Shown: positions 7,328 to 16,100, counted from the first letter of the stretch. The stretch: DNA of 40,661 nt from Nocardia alni (GCF_019038435.1 NZ_JAGPOX010000088.1:1-40661), one strand, 5' to 3'. Notes: a model not told the origin generated them from the letters alone. Numbers and translations are program-made.

Positions 7328-7843
7328 TCAACTGATGCGTGACTGGAGGTTCTTCACCAGGAATCGTGCGGGGTCGGCGATGTCATGGAGGGTGCTGTCG
7401 CTGTCGGTGTAGTGGTAGCGATCGAGGTAGTGGCAACCGGTTTCCTGGTATCCGAGTCGCAGGTAGAGGGCCGCTGCCCGAAGGTTTCCCCCGTTGACGC
7501 CCAATCCGATCTGGTGATACCCCCGTTCGCGAGCAAGGTCCTCGGCCACGGCGATGAGTGCTGTTCCGATGCCCTGGGATCGGCGTTCGGGTGGCCAGAC
7601 GTCCAGACCGTTCAGTTCGGGGCAGTCGGGGAACTGCTGAATGACCTCGGGAGCAGCGCAGCCGTTCCAGAGGATCTGACCGGTTCCGGTGGGGATGTCG
7701 TCGCTCCAGGCGATCAGAAATGTGCTGTGGCCATGTTGCTGGCGTTCGAATCGTGTGCCGTGGCGGTCGGGCTGGCCGGGTGTTGGGATATGGGTCCGCA
7801 ACAAAGCGAGGTCCTGTTCCCGGCAGGGGCGCGTGATGAGCAT
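7328..7843 (-). CDS. GNAT-family N-acetyltransferase
   Basis: 171 residues, one GNAT domain. It would transfer an acetyl group from acetyl-CoA to an amine; the substrate is unknown. The acetyl-CoA pyrophosphate-binding motif is seen as RRSQGIGTALI around residues 88-98, followed by the helix AEDLARERGYHQIGLGV and the closing NLRAAALYLRLGYQETG with the conserved Tyr. ATG 7843 has AAGGA at a suitable distance. It is a single leftward gene, convergent with ZIP. Confidence 0.88.
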   Translation of the reverse strand: MLITRPCREQDLALLRTHIPTPGQPDRHGTRFERQQHGHSTFLIAWSDDIPTGTGQILWNGCAAPEVIQQFPDCPELNGLDVWPPERRSQGIGTALIAVAEDLARERGYHQIGLGVNGGNLRAAALYLRLGYQETGCHYLDRYHYTDSDSTLHDIADPARFLVKNLQSRIS

Positions 7844-8395
7844 CTACATCCTTCCCGGATGACCGAATCACGCCCGCCGCGTCATGGACATGCCCGAGAT
7901 GACCGCGTCTCCAAACCTGAACTGAGACAAACAGTTACGACGACTATATTGTAGACGAGTCCGCGAGACCTGCCGGGCAAGTCCGCGGTGGATGGGGTGG
8001 TGAGCGGATGAGGCCATCATCCGCAAGGTGCTGAATGCGTGGTACCCGAGTAGGCAGGCGGCGTTCGGTGTCGGTCATCTGCCGCGAGATCGCCGGGGAA
8101 TGCAAGGTATGGGCTGTGCTCGCCGTCGCGGTCGTCGGTGCAGCGGCGGATCGCCAGGTTGGATCCTGTGAAGACTGCGGCCGCTCGGGCGGCGCGGTCT
8201 CTGAAGTCGACGGGCGGGACGTCGCCGCCGGTGGCCGGGGTGTTGGAGCGGGTGCAGATCGACCGCCCTTCGGTGGGGCGATGTCGATGGTGACAGTGAC
8301 GAAGGGATCATTCCTGCATGGTCGTGCAGCCTAATGAGAGTGTGCGCTGCGGCAACCGGTTTTTGTTGGTCGGTATCGGGGCGTTGTGCCGTGTA
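7844..8395. other. Intergenic region with traces of a decayed leftward gene
   Basis: About 550 bp. On the minus strand, roughly 8110-8300, codon use is strongly GC3-biased and reads GGDVPPVDFRDRAARA, VFTGSNLAIRRC and TDDRDGEHSPYLAFPG, but the frame changes near 8280 (upstream part NDPFVTVTIDIAPPKG in another frame) and there is no usable start or end. It looks like the core of a frameshifted, truncated gene; no family is recognised. Positions 7900-7960 are relatively AT-rich and may hold the GNAT promoter. Confidence 0.3.
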
Positions 8396-8668
8396 TTACC
8401 GCTGTTCAGGCAGGAGCGTGTCGTTCCAGTCCTTGATCTCGAAGGACTTCACCAGGCGTTCGAGTATGAAGGGGTCTTCCTGTGTGAACTGTTCGGCCGC
8501 GGCTCGAGTGGTGAAGATCGCCATGTTTCCCATATCGGAGAAAGTGCCGATTCCAATGACTACGCCGCGAGCGATGAACTTGTCCACCACCTGCTTGTGT
8601 CGTGGATAGACGCTCATGATCGTTTCTATGGTGGCGCCCGAGGGCTGCCCTATCACGACGGCTTTCAT
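8396..8668 (-). CDS. YciI-like (YCII-related) small protein
   Basis: 90 residues starting MKAVVIGQPSG. The ferredoxin-like YCII fold is suggested by the order MSVYPRHKQVVDKFIARG, VVIGIGTFSDMGNMAIF and TRAAAEQFTQEDPFIL, the last being the typical EDPF/DDPF region. YciI-like proteins are small dimers, sometimes enzymes on small molecules; function here is unknown. The ribosome binding site AGGAGG lies 5 bp before ATG 8668. It follows the dienelactone hydrolase gene by 27 bp on the same strand, so the two are probably co-transcribed. Confidence 0.8.
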   Translation of the reverse strand: MKAVVIGQPSGATIETIMSVYPRHKQVVDKFIARGVVIGIGTFSDMGNMAIFTTRAAAEQFTQEDPFILERLVKSFEIKDWNDTLLPEQR

Positions 8669-8695
8669 TCGATCCTCCTGTGTTCGCGCGGTGGA

Positions 8696-9406
8696 TCAGG
8701 CGAAGATCTCGGTCAGGAACGCGCTGGCGGCGGCGAAGGAGCGAGTGTCCGCCGCGAGGTCGTAGGCAACTCCCGGGGTCGTGCTGGGCGTGTTTTTGTG
8801 GGTGAAGCCATGCTGGACACCCCCGTACATGTTCAGCTGCCAGTCCGCTGCCGCGGTATTCATTTCTTCGGTGAAGCTGGTGACGTCCGCTGCTGGGACG
8901 TGTGGGTCTGCCGCGCCATGGCAGACCAGTATCCGGGCACGAATCGTGCGGGGCTCTGCGGGCGCGGTATTAGTGAGGCTGCCGTGGATACTGATTACCC
9001 CCGCCAGGGCTTCACCTGCGCGGGCGAGGGTGAGTGCGGCGAGGCCGCCGAAGCAGAATCCGACCGCCGCCATTCGGCCGTCTGTGCCGGGGCTCTCACG
9101 CAGGGCCGCCATGGCTGCTCGGGCGCGGCGCCGCAGCGAGGCAGGGTCGTTGCGGAACGCGGTGAGCGCTGTCACGATCCGCTCGCGGTCGCCTGCAGCG
9201 TCGCCGAGCATGTCGCAGGCGAAGACTGAATAGCCGAGTGACGCGTAACGGCGAGCCTGATCTTTGGCGTGCTCGTCGAGCCCGGCTCCGCCGTGGATCA
9301 GAAGGATGCCTGGTCGTTCACCTGGTTGTTCATCGTCGCGGCAAAGGAAGCCGGTGAGCGGAGTGTCGAGGTCGGCGTAAATAACATCACGCGAAACGAT
9401 GGTCAT
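8696..9406 (-). CDS. Dienelactone hydrolase family protein
   Basis: 236 residues, alpha/beta hydrolase of the dienelactone hydrolase family. The nucleophile elbow is GFCFGG (Cys), the acid is Asp in GAADPHVP, and the base is His in GGVQHGFTHK, giving the Cys-Asp-His triad of the family. Members hydrolyse dienelactone in chloroaromatic breakdown or other esters and lactones; the substrate here is unknown. ATG 9406 (MTIVSRDVIYAD) is preferred over the ATG at 9469, because a strong promoter lies between the two and the extra residues do not fit the family. First gene of a two-gene unit with the YciI-like gene. Confidence 0.85.
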   Translation of the reverse strand: MTIVSRDVIYADLDTPLTGFLCRDDEQPGERPGILLIHGGAGLDEHAKDQARRYASLGYSVFACDMLGDAAGDRERIVTALTAFRNDPASLRRRARAAMAALRESPGTDGRMAAVGFCFGGLAALTLARAGEALAGVISIHGSLTNTAPAEPRTIRARILVCHGAADPHVPAADVTSFTEEMNTAAADWQLNMYGGVQHGFTHKNTPSTTPGVAYDLAADTRSFAAASAFLTEIFA

Positions 9407-9434
9407 ACGACCTAATCTATCTGAACAATTCGGC

Positions 9435-9463
9435 ATTGTATCACATAAATATTTATTTAGCAA
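9435..9463 (-). promoter_or_regulatory. Sigma-70-type promoter of the dienelactone hydrolase gene with palindromic spacer
   Basis: On the minus strand TTGCTA (9458-9463) and TACAAT (9435-9440) are separated by exactly 17 bp, close to the vegetative consensus. The spacer contains a perfect 12-bp palindrome, ATAAATATTTAT (9445-9456), a possible repressor site. The region 9410-9475 is strikingly AT-rich against a GC-rich background. The start codon is 29 bp downstream of the -10. Confidence 0.6.
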
Positions 9464-9694
9464 TAGCAAAGTAGCTTCCGATGCCGACTACCTGCACCGG
9501 GCAGACGTCGAGCTACAGCGTGATGTGCTGCAACACACGACGGAATCTGGCCGAACCGGCGGGACGGCTCCCGGTGGGGGCCAGGGCCTGTCGGCCGGGT
9601 AAGTCGATGGAATCTCCGCGGTCAGTGGCACGGCTACTCGATGCCGAAGTCCTTGATCCTGCGCCTTCCGGCTTGCAGCGCGGGTATCCAGCGC

Positions 9695-10531
9695 TTATGA
9701 GATCGACCGCAGCCGGCCGCGATTCTGGGAGGTGAGTCGGCGGAGGGCGTGGGCGGTGTCGGCGTCGTCCGGCAGGAAGATTACGAGTTGCTGGTCATCG
9801 GTGGACGCGTCGAGTGTCTCGCGCCGTAGGCGCAGTTCGTCTCCGGTGGGGTGGTTCAGGCGCAGCACGCCGCGCTGGGGCACGATATGGCGGTTCAGCC
9901 GGCTGGTGAATCCTGGACCGGCGGCGGGAGCCAGTCGCTCGGTGAACCATTCGGTGTTCTCGAGTGATGGCCCGAGCCACAGGTCGAATGCTTGCTCGTC
10001 GGCGACAAGGTCCCAATCGGCGAAGAAGATACGGGCCCGAGGATCGGTGAATACGTACCATGTGAGATTCGCGGTATCGCCGTCCAGAAGCCCGGAGTCG
10101 CGGGTGAGCGTGTCGTAGGCAGTGGTGTGGGCCAGGATGTCTCCCAATCGGTTCGTTACGACCGCGATGCCCGGCTCCAGCAGTCGCAGTATCTCCAGTA
10201 TCGCGGGCCGGACCTCCCGATTCGGCGGCACGGGCCGCCCGTGCGAGGAGCAGGCGCCGCCGCTGATCTTCACCAGATATCGCAGATGGTTGCGCGCGGC
10301 ACGGTCGAGGCCGAGTGCGTCGGCCAGTGCGTTCAGGACTTGCCCGGAAGGATTGCGGTCGCGGCCCTGCTCGATGCGCGTCAGATATTCGACGCTGATC
10401 CCCGCCCGGGCGGCCAGATCCACACGGCGCAGGCCGGGCGAGCGTCGGCGGGCTCGGCTCGGCAGACCGAGTGCCTCGGGCTGGAGGCTGTCGCGTGTGG
10501 CGCGAATGAACTCTCCCAACGGCGTCCCCAT
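9695..10531 (-). CDS. XRE-type transcriptional regulator with MmyB-like ligand domain
   Basis: 278 residues. The N-terminal helix-turn-helix is seen at about residues 35-75 (RRVDLAARAGISVEYLTRIEQG, with the typical RDRNPSGQVLNALADAL). The C-terminal two thirds match the MmyB-like ligand-binding domain: ILRLLEPGIAVVTNRLGDIL, then LTWYVFTDPRARIFFADWD and the late LNHPTGDELRLRRETLD. Members of this actinobacterial family usually control an adjacent, divergent oxidoreductase or hydrolase gene. Here the divergent neighbour, 114 bp away, is an epoxide hydrolase, the likely target. ATG 10531 has a short AGG-type site directly upstream. Confidence 0.9.
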   Translation of the reverse strand: MGTPLGEFIRATRDSLQPEALGLPSRARRRSPGLRRVDLAARAGISVEYLTRIEQGRDRNPSGQVLNALADALGLDRAARNHLRYLVKISGGACSSHGRPVPPNREVRPAILEILRLLEPGIAVVTNRLGDILAHTTAYDTLTRDSGLLDGDTANLTWYVFTDPRARIFFADWDLVADEQAFDLWLGPSLENTEWFTERLAPAAGPGFTSRLNRHIVPQRGVLRLNHPTGDELRLRRETLDASTDDQQLVIFLPDDADTAHALRRLTSQNRGRLRSIS

Positions 10532-10645
10532 ACCTCACTAATTTACGGCCTTCGAGAGATGACGGCGGGGGCGGAGAGTGGCCCTGCGGGGGCCAGCCTG
10601 GGCACGGTCTGGTCGCTGCCACGGATCGAGCCGAAGGTGATGTGC

Positions 10646-11842
10646 ATGGATTCCACGAACCACGCTGAAAAGCACAGGCCAGGAACCGAACCACTGCGAG
10701 TAGCACCGTTCGCCGTCGCGATCGGCCAGGACCAACTCGATGATCTGCACCGCCGGTTGCGGCACACCCGCTGGCCCGACGCTGTGCCGGACACGAACTG
10801 GGACAACGGCACCGACCTCGCGTTCCTGCGCCGCCTCACAGATTACTGGCGCACCGAATTCGACTGGCGAGCACAGGAAGCGAAGCTGAACATGCTTCCG
10901 CAGTTCACCACGAGCCTGGACGGCCTCGATATTCATTTCATTCACCAGCGCGGAACCGGCCCCAAACCCTTCCCGCTGGTGATCACCCACGGCTGGCCGG
11001 GGTCGGGCTTCGACATGGCGCAGATCATTCCCCTGCTCACCGATCCCGGCTCCCATGGCGCGGACCCGGCCGACGCGTTCGACGTCGTCGCCCCCTCGCT
11101 GCCCGGATACGGTTTCTCGCAACGCCCGGACCGGCCGGGTTTCGGTCCCCACCGCGTAGCCGAAATGTGGATGGTGTTGATGACGGGTCTGGGGTACGAA
11201 CGGTTCGCGCTCCAGGGCCATGATTGGGGCGCCAGCGTGTCCATGTGGCTGGCCTCGCGCTTTCCCGAGCATGTGGCCGGACTGCACATCACCATGGTTC
11301 CCGGCCTGTACCGGCCTCCCGTGGGGAATCGCCAACCCGTGTCGGTCGAGGAACAGGCGTTCCTGGATACCCGCTCGGAATGGTTCGCCACCGAGGGGGG
11401 ATACCATGCCCTGCAGTCGACGAAGCCGCAGACCCCCGCGTACGCACTGACCGATTCGCCGGCCGGCCTGGCGGGGTGGATCGCGGAGAAGAATCGGAAC
11501 TGGAGCGATTGCGGCGGCGACGTCGAGCAGGTGTTCACCATGGATGCCCTGCTGACCAACATCTCGCTTTACTGGTTCACCGGCACGATAGGATCCTCCA
11601 TGCGGTTCTACCGCGAAAATAGTCTGCTACCACTACATTTCGCGCCCGGCGAGCGGGTCGTACCGCCCATGGGGGTCGCGGCGTTCCCGCAGGAACCGAT
11701 GCCGCCCAGGTCGTGGCTGGAACGAGTATTCACCGTGACGCGCTGGACCCCGATGCCCCGAGGCGGGCACTTCGGCGCCATCGAGGCGCCCGAACAACTC
11801 GCCGAGGACATACGAGAGTTCTTCCGGCCGCTGCGCACATAA
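10646..11842 (+). CDS. Epoxide hydrolase (EHN-type alpha/beta hydrolase)
   Basis: 398 residues. The N-terminal epoxide hydrolase domain runs from about residue 13 (VAPFAVAIGQDQLDDLHRR) to RTEFDWRAQEAKLN, and the alpha/beta hydrolase core follows. Active-site features are the oxyanion motif HGWPGS, the nucleophile Asp in GHDWGA, and the catalytic His in GGHFGAIE near the end. Such enzymes open epoxides to diols or act on related esters; the substrate is unknown. ATG 10646 has GAAGG 8 bp upstream; ATG 10640 is a close alternative. It is divergent from the MmyB-type regulator gene, its probable controller. Confidence 0.88.
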   Translation: MDSTNHAEKHRPGTEPLRVAPFAVAIGQDQLDDLHRRLRHTRWPDAVPDTNWDNGTDLAFLRRLTDYWRTEFDWRAQEAKLNMLPQFTTSLDGLDIHFIHQRGTGPKPFPLVITHGWPGSGFDMAQIIPLLTDPGSHGADPADAFDVVAPSLPGYGFSQRPDRPGFGPHRVAEMWMVLMTGLGYERFALQGHDWGASVSMWLASRFPEHVAGLHITMVPGLYRPPVGNRQPVSVEEQAFLDTRSEWFATEGGYHALQSTKPQTPAYALTDSPAGLAGWIAEKNRNWSDCGGDVEQVFTMDALLTNISLYWFTGTIGSSMRFYRENSLLPLHFAPGERVVPPMGVAAFPQEPMPPRSWLERVFTVTRWTPMPRGGHFGAIEAPEQLAEDIREFFRPLRT

Positions 11843-11851
11843 CGTGAGCGC

Positions 11852-11995
11852 TCATTGCTCGACGTCAAGGTTCCAGGTCATAGTCGACGGCCAACTGCCG
11901 AGCCCGTTGTCGGGCGTGAAGCCCACGAACGGCAGTCCCCCAAAGATCTGTCGCCGAATGGCCTGGCGGGAGGCGAGCAACGAAATCTGTCCTAT
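11852..11995 (-). pseudogene. C-terminal fragment of an unidentified gene
   Basis: A minus-strand frame of about 46 codons ending at TGA 11852-11854 reads ISLLASRQAIRRQIFGG then LPFVGFTPDNGLGSWPS and TMTWNLDVEQ. Codon use is GC3-biased and the segment reads like the end of a protein, but a stop closes the frame upstream and no start or ribosome binding site is available. It looks like a leftover 3' end; the family is not recognised. Confidence 0.3.
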
Positions 11996-12129
11996 TTGCT
12001 ACTTGCCGGTGCGTGTGAATTTTCTCCGGTAATGACCGGGTGGCCCTTGGCTTCCATCACGATCCGCGCCGTATTGAGCGACTCAGAGCTGGTAGAACTA
12101 TGCCGAGTGACGTTTGTGCCGTCGAGTCC

Positions 12130-12285
12130 TCATCCAGCGCCGCTGATTTCGAGGCGGTCGCCGATGTGGCGGAGGATGTGGATGGTGATGTTGCGGCGGG
12201 CGCCTTCGGTTTCGATGATGTATTTTCTATTCAGGGTGCCATCGCCGAACTCGACCCAGGTTATGGCGCTCCATCGATATGTGGG
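12130..12285 (-). pseudogene. Second C-terminal fragment of an unidentified gene
   Basis: Minus-strand segment of about 50 codons with strong C/G at third positions, reading WVEFGDGTLNRKYIIETEGA then RRNITIHILRHIGDRLEISG and stopping at 12130-12132. Upstream in this frame it runs antisense through the glycosyltransferase gene, where the bias stops. This is best read as the 3' end of a gene whose 5' part was replaced by the sequence carrying the glycosyltransferase. Family unknown. Confidence 0.35.
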
Positions 12286-12303
12286 TGGAGTGGGAGAACG
12301 TTC

Positions 12304-13410
12304 GTGCGGATTTTGTTCGGTTCTACCCCTGCGGCGGGTCATCTTCTGCCGCTCCTGCCTCTCGCGGATGCAGCGGCTCGGGTCGGTCATGATGTCACAT
12401 TTCTGACCGCCGGGGCGATGGAAGGATTCCTCGGCGCTCGGACACTGCTGGCCGCGGGCCCGGACCTCGGCGAGCTGCTCGCGGAGAATGCGCGGCGCGC
12501 CTCTGGCGACCCGACGAACTTCGGCGAGGCCTCCGCCGCGTTGTTCGCAGGCACCAGGGTCGACCTCACCTGGGAAGACGCGTTGAAACAGGCACTGGAA
12601 TTCGAACCCGATCTGATCGTGGGTGAGTGGGTGGACTTCGTGACACCGCTGCTCGCGGCCAAGTTCGGCGTGCCGTGGGTCGCGCACTCGATCGGTGGAC
12701 CGTTGCCCGTCGAGTTCGTGGGTGCGATGCGGCGGCGTGCCGAGCAGCAGCACGGCCGTCTGTCCGTGGTGCCACGCGAGCGTCTCGCCTTGGTCGATCC
12801 GTTTCCGGATTCGCTGCGTCTGTCCACCGATACGGCGCCGGAAGCCGATCGGGTGATGATCCGGCCGGGCGGTGTCGCCGTTTCCTTCGCGGGGCGGCCG
12901 AGCCTACCGGTGCCGTCGCGGCCCGCGGGTACGGCTCGCGTCCTGCTCACCATGGGCACGACCGTGGACGATGCCGCGTTGTTGAGCACACTCGCTCGGG
13001 CGGTGGCGGAGACGGGCGTGGACGTACTCGTTACTTCTGAACCGGAGCGGTTGGAGGCGCACGAGCGGGTGCACGCCATCGGGTTCACCCCTCTGGATGA
13101 GCTGTTGCCCGAGGTCGACGTTGTCATCGGCTCGGCAGGCAGTGGCACGCTGCTGGCATCGCTGGCCGCCGGGGTCCCGTCCGTACTTTTTCCCGTGCTC
13201 GCCGATCAACCGTTGAACGCGGCGCGGGCGTCGCATCGCGGGGTCGCCGAGGTGCTGGCCGATCCCGCCGAGGCGGGTGCCGCGGTCGGTCGCGTCCTGG
13301 GTGATCCGGCGTATCGACGGGCGGCGAAGGAGGTCGCAGCGGAGATCGCGACGCTCCCCGCGCCGGAGAAGGTACTCGCGGAACTCCTGTCGCTCGGTGG
13401 CCTGTCGTAG
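12304..13410 (+). CDS. GT1-family glycosyltransferase (macrolide/MGT type)
   Basis: 368 residues. It begins RILFGSTPAAGHLLPLLPLADAA, the acceptor-domain start typical of GT1 enzymes that move a sugar from an NDP-sugar to natural products or xenobiotics. The C-terminal donor-binding motif is IGSAGSGTLLASLAAGVP, followed by PVLADQPLNAARASHRG. The usual His of the HGG donor motif appears as Ser-Ala (GSAGSGT), which occurs in EryCIII-like enzymes. GTG 12304 is chosen because GGGAG lies about 9 bp upstream and the protein starts exactly at the family N-terminus. No pathway genes are next to it, so the acceptor is unknown. Confidence 0.82.
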   Translation: MRILFGSTPAAGHLLPLLPLADAAARVGHDVTFLTAGAMEGFLGARTLLAAGPDLGELLAENARRASGDPTNFGEASAALFAGTRVDLTWEDALKQALEFEPDLIVGEWVDFVTPLLAAKFGVPWVAHSIGGPLPVEFVGAMRRRAEQQHGRLSVVPRERLALVDPFPDSLRLSTDTAPEADRVMIRPGGVAVSFAGRPSLPVPSRPAGTARVLLTMGTTVDDAALLSTLARAVAETGVDVLVTSEPERLEAHERVHAIGFTPLDELLPEVDVVIGSAGSGTLLASLAAGVPSVLFPVLADQPLNAARASHRGVAEVLADPAEAGAAVGRVLGDPAYRRAAKEVAAEIATLPAPEKVLAELLSLGGLS

Positions 13411-13437
13411 CGTCGGCGTGGGTGTCGTGGCGAGCGA

Positions 13438-13686
13438 CCACGGCAGGGATCGCCAGTCGCGCTGTAGCCAGGCGTCCAGCAGGTTCCGCAGGCGATCCGG
13501 CCCGATGCCCTGCGTACCGTCCGGAACAGTCTCCGCTTCGGGAAGCCGGACATGGTCCAGACGTCTGCGCAGGTCCTCCAGATCGTGGTCGGGAATGCTC
13601 ACCGGAAATGGCTCGACCTCAGTAATGGCACGATTCTTGCGAAAACAGGCAACCTTTCCGCTCGTCGGCCTGAATCTCATCGGCAA
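13438..13686 (-). pseudogene. Truncated epoxide hydrolase, N-terminal domain only
   Basis: From about 13626 leftward the frame reads EVEPFPVSIPDHDLEDLRRR, LDHVRLPEAETVPDG and RLRNLLDAWLQRDWR, which matches the N-terminal epoxide hydrolase domain (compare VAPFAVAIGQDQLDDLHRR in the intact gene at 10646). The match ends near 13438, and the frame then runs antisense into the 3' end of the glycosyltransferase, so the catalytic alpha/beta domain is gone. It is a different paralogue from the intact enzyme 2 kb away. The frame can start at 13686, but no good ribosome binding site is evident. Confidence 0.65.
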
Positions 13687-13697
13687 TTATTGACAAT

Positions 13698-14084
13698 ATG
13701 CCGGAAGATCTCACGGAAGAAGGCACCCCGGAGACTGTCACCGACCATGTGCAGCCGACGTCTGCGCCGCGGGACCGGCACGGCTTCTGCGTTATCGTGC
13801 ACGGTCGCGCGCGGGCGGACCGGATCGAAGCGGCCCAGCGTGTGCTGCTCGAGATCGTCGGCCCGATCCGCGCCAACCCGGACTGCGGGGAGTTTCGTAT
13901 TTTCCAGGGCAAGCACGACCCACACTCGTTCACGCTCGTCGAGCGATGGACCGGCCGCGAAGCGGTAGCCGCCAACATGAAACTCGTCTATACGACGAAA
14001 TTCAATGTCGTCAGGGACGAAATTTTCGAGCGTCTCGACGTCGATTTCGGTCACGAGATCGAGCCGCCTGAAACCACGTTCTGA
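13698..14084 (+). CDS. Antibiotic biosynthesis monooxygenase (ABM) domain protein
   Basis: 128 residues. After a ~28-residue polar N-terminal tail comes one ABM domain: HGFCVIVHGRARADRIEAAQ, VLLEIVGPIRANPDC, EFRIFQGKHDPHSFTLVERW and a helix ending AVAANMKLVYTTKF. This ferredoxin-like fold includes quinol monooxygenases (YgiN-like), heme-degrading enzymes and cofactor-free polyketide oxygenases; the exact reaction cannot be assigned. ATG 13698 has no strong ribosome binding site, so the true start could be internal. It converges with the amidase gene. Confidence 0.75.
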   Translation: MPEDLTEEGTPETVTDHVQPTSAPRDRHGFCVIVHGRARADRIEAAQRVLLEIVGPIRANPDCGEFRIFQGKHDPHSFTLVERWTGREAVAANMKLVYTTKFNVVRDEIFERLDVDFGHEIEPPETTF

Positions 14085-14218
14085 TCAACCTCGATCATCG
14101 CCATCGACGATTTGCCTGCGGTCCTGCGAGCCCCCGACCGTCGATGTAATGGTGTTGCCAGCGCGCTGCAGATCGCGACATCGCCCGCCCGTGCATGAGC
14201 GGAGAATTTCGCTGTCGA

Positions 14219-15703
14219 TCACATGGGTTCCGGGGGTTCGAGATGGCTCCAGGGCTGGGCTTGTTCGAGTTGGGCGGCGAGTTGCAAGAGTAGGAATTCC
14301 GAGCCGAGGGGGCCCACGAATTGGGTGCCCAGCGGGAGTCCGTCGGTGGTGCGGTGCAGGGGCACGCTCATGGCTGGGCGGCCGGTGATGTTGGCGAGTT
14401 GGGTGAACGGGGTCGGGGCCAGATTCCTCAGGACGAGGTCGCGGTAGACCGGGGTACGCGTGATCGCCGCGCCCGCACCGAGTTCCAGCAGCAGGGCCAT
14501 GATCTTCTCCACGGCCGCAGGCGGTTTCGTTTCACCGATGCGCAGGGGCGGTTGCGCGAGTGTGGGTGTGAGAAGCAGATCGTAGGTGCCGTGGAATTCG
14601 GTGAGCGCGCGCGTGTAGGTGTTCCACCGCTCCTGGGCCTCGATCAGTTCCGGGACCGACTGTGCGCGGCCGGCGGCGCCCAGCATCCGGGTGGTGAGGT
14701 CGAACTCGGAATCGCTTGCGCCGGTGAGGCGCCGGGCCCGGCCGAGCTTGGTGGCCAGGTTCGCGGCCCACACCGTCATGAAGTCGCGCGCCAGTTGCCC
14801 GCCGTCCAGGCGCGGTGCGGTGGGCTCGACGTGATGGCCCAGCTGTTCCAGTAGCGCCGCGGTCACCTCGACCGCGCGTACGGCCTCGGCGTGAACCTTT
14901 GTGCCCAAAGGGGATTGGTGAGTGAATCCGATGCGCAGCGGCTGCGGGGAGGTATCCATGGCCGCTGCGTAGGACTGGTGCGGCCGCCACGGCAGCCAGG
15001 GGCCGCCGAGGTCGGGTTCGGCGAGGATATCGAGCATGACCGCGGAATCGCGGACCGTGCGGGAGAGCACACCGCCGGTCGACGCGCCGAAGATGTTCTC
15101 ACCAGCGTCCGGACCCGCCGGCACCAGCCCGCGTCCCGGCTTGAGACCGAACAACCCGGTACACGACGCCGGGACGCGGATCGAGCCGCCACCGTCACTG
15201 GCACCGGCCATCGGCACGATCCCCGCCGCGACCGCGGCCCCCGATCCACCCGACGAATCACCGGGAGAGCGGTCCAGGTGCCACGGATTACGCGTGGCAC
15301 CGTAGGTCCGGGATTCGGTAACGGCGATGGCGCCGAATTCGGGCGTGGTGGTCTTGCCGAAGATCACCAGCCCGGCATCGATCCACCGCTGCACCACCGT
15401 ACTGTTCCTGTCGGCCTTCACTTTTCGTAGTGGACCGGTGCCCGACGCAGTCGGATAGCCGGCGAAATCCTGTCCGAGATCCTTGAGCAGGAACGGCACT
15501 CCGGCGAACGGCCCCTCCAGCGGTCGCGCGGCCGCCGCACGCCCGGCCTCGTCCATCCGGAGGCTGATCGCATGGATGTCGGGGTCGACCTGTTCGCACC
15601 GGGCCATCGCGACCTGGAGCAGTTCGGCCGGGTGCACGTCCCCCTCGGCCACCAACTCAGCCAGACCGACCGCATCATAGGCCCGATATTCGTCGTACCG
15701 CAT
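14219..15703 (-). CDS. Amidase signature family enzyme
   Basis: 494 residues, full length. The Ser-cisSer-Lys catalytic set is visible: Lys in PFLLKDLG (~residue 74), cis-Ser in SDGGGSIRVPAS and nucleophile Ser in GDSSGGSGAAVAAG. The usual early FGKTTTPEFG and late LANITGRPAMSVPL blocks are present. These enzymes hydrolyse amides to acids and ammonia; the substrate is unknown. GAGAGGAAAG lies just upstream of ATG 15703. The gene stands alone. Confidence 0.92.
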   Translation of the reverse strand: MRYDEYRAYDAVGLAELVAEGDVHPAELLQVAMARCEQVDPDIHAISLRMDEAGRAAAARPLEGPFAGVPFLLKDLGQDFAGYPTASGTGPLRKVKADRNSTVVQRWIDAGLVIFGKTTTPEFGAIAVTESRTYGATRNPWHLDRSPGDSSGGSGAAVAAGIVPMAGASDGGGSIRVPASCTGLFGLKPGRGLVPAGPDAGENIFGASTGGVLSRTVRDSAVMLDILAEPDLGGPWLPWRPHQSYAAAMDTSPQPLRIGFTHQSPLGTKVHAEAVRAVEVTAALLEQLGHHVEPTAPRLDGGQLARDFMTVWAANLATKLGRARRLTGASDSEFDLTTRMLGAAGRAQSVPELIEAQERWNTYTRALTEFHGTYDLLLTPTLAQPPLRIGETKPPAAVEKIMALLLELGAGAAITRTPVYRDLVLRNLAPTPFTQLANITGRPAMSVPLHRTTDGLPLGTQFVGPLGSEFLLLQLAAQLEQAQPWSHLEPPEPM

Positions 15704-15890
15704 GAACTTTCCTCTCCACCGTCACCACCGGCGGCGGCACAGCGACATCGCAAACGAGTTACATGGTTTCTAGCACCCAGAACCCGCCGATTCGCCACCG
15801 CGACGGCCGCACAGGATCCGCGGAAGTTCGACAGGCAGTTCCAGCGGTTCCTGAACGCCTGACCCGGCATGCCACGATCGCCGAATATAT

Positions 15891-16100
15891 TCACAACTCG
15901 TTTCGGTTGTGGACGGGTTCTGCCTCCCGCGGGTCCTGGCTCAGCGACGCTTTGACCGTTTCGGTGAACGCGTCGACGATCACTTCGAACGCGCTGGCTT
16001 CGACGCGTAGACCTTCGCACCCCGTTCGACGAGCTGGGCGGCGAGGTGGAGGCCGATGCCCCGGTTGTCGCCGGTGACGAGCGCGGTAGCTGGAGGCCGT
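15891..16100 (-). pseudogene. SDR-family oxidoreductase with large internal deletion
   Basis: The minus strand first shows the start of a classical SDR, TALVTGDNRGIGLHLAAQL then VERGAKVYA (Rossmann TGxxxGIG motif), and within a few codons, in another frame, the very end of such a protein, SAFEVIVDAFTETVKASLSQ then DPRE, stopping at 15891-15893. Roughly 180 central codons, with the catalytic Ser-Tyr-Lys, are missing and the two ends are out of frame. It is clearly non-functional. Confidence 0.7.

Noticed and set aside
10122..10541. Plus-strand frame opposite the MmyB-type regulator
   Set aside because: Shadow of the leftward regulator, which has clear HTH and ligand-domain motifs.
12904..13686. 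Single 260-codon minus-strand gene
   Set aside because: Only the first third (13438-13686) resembles a protein (epoxide hydrolase N-terminus). The rest is antisense to the intact glycosyltransferase.
15763..15862. Plus-strand protein end reading DPRKFDRQFQRFLNA
   Set aside because: It looks protein-like for about 20 residues, but no start, family or codon bias supports a gene; it may be a trace of another remnant.
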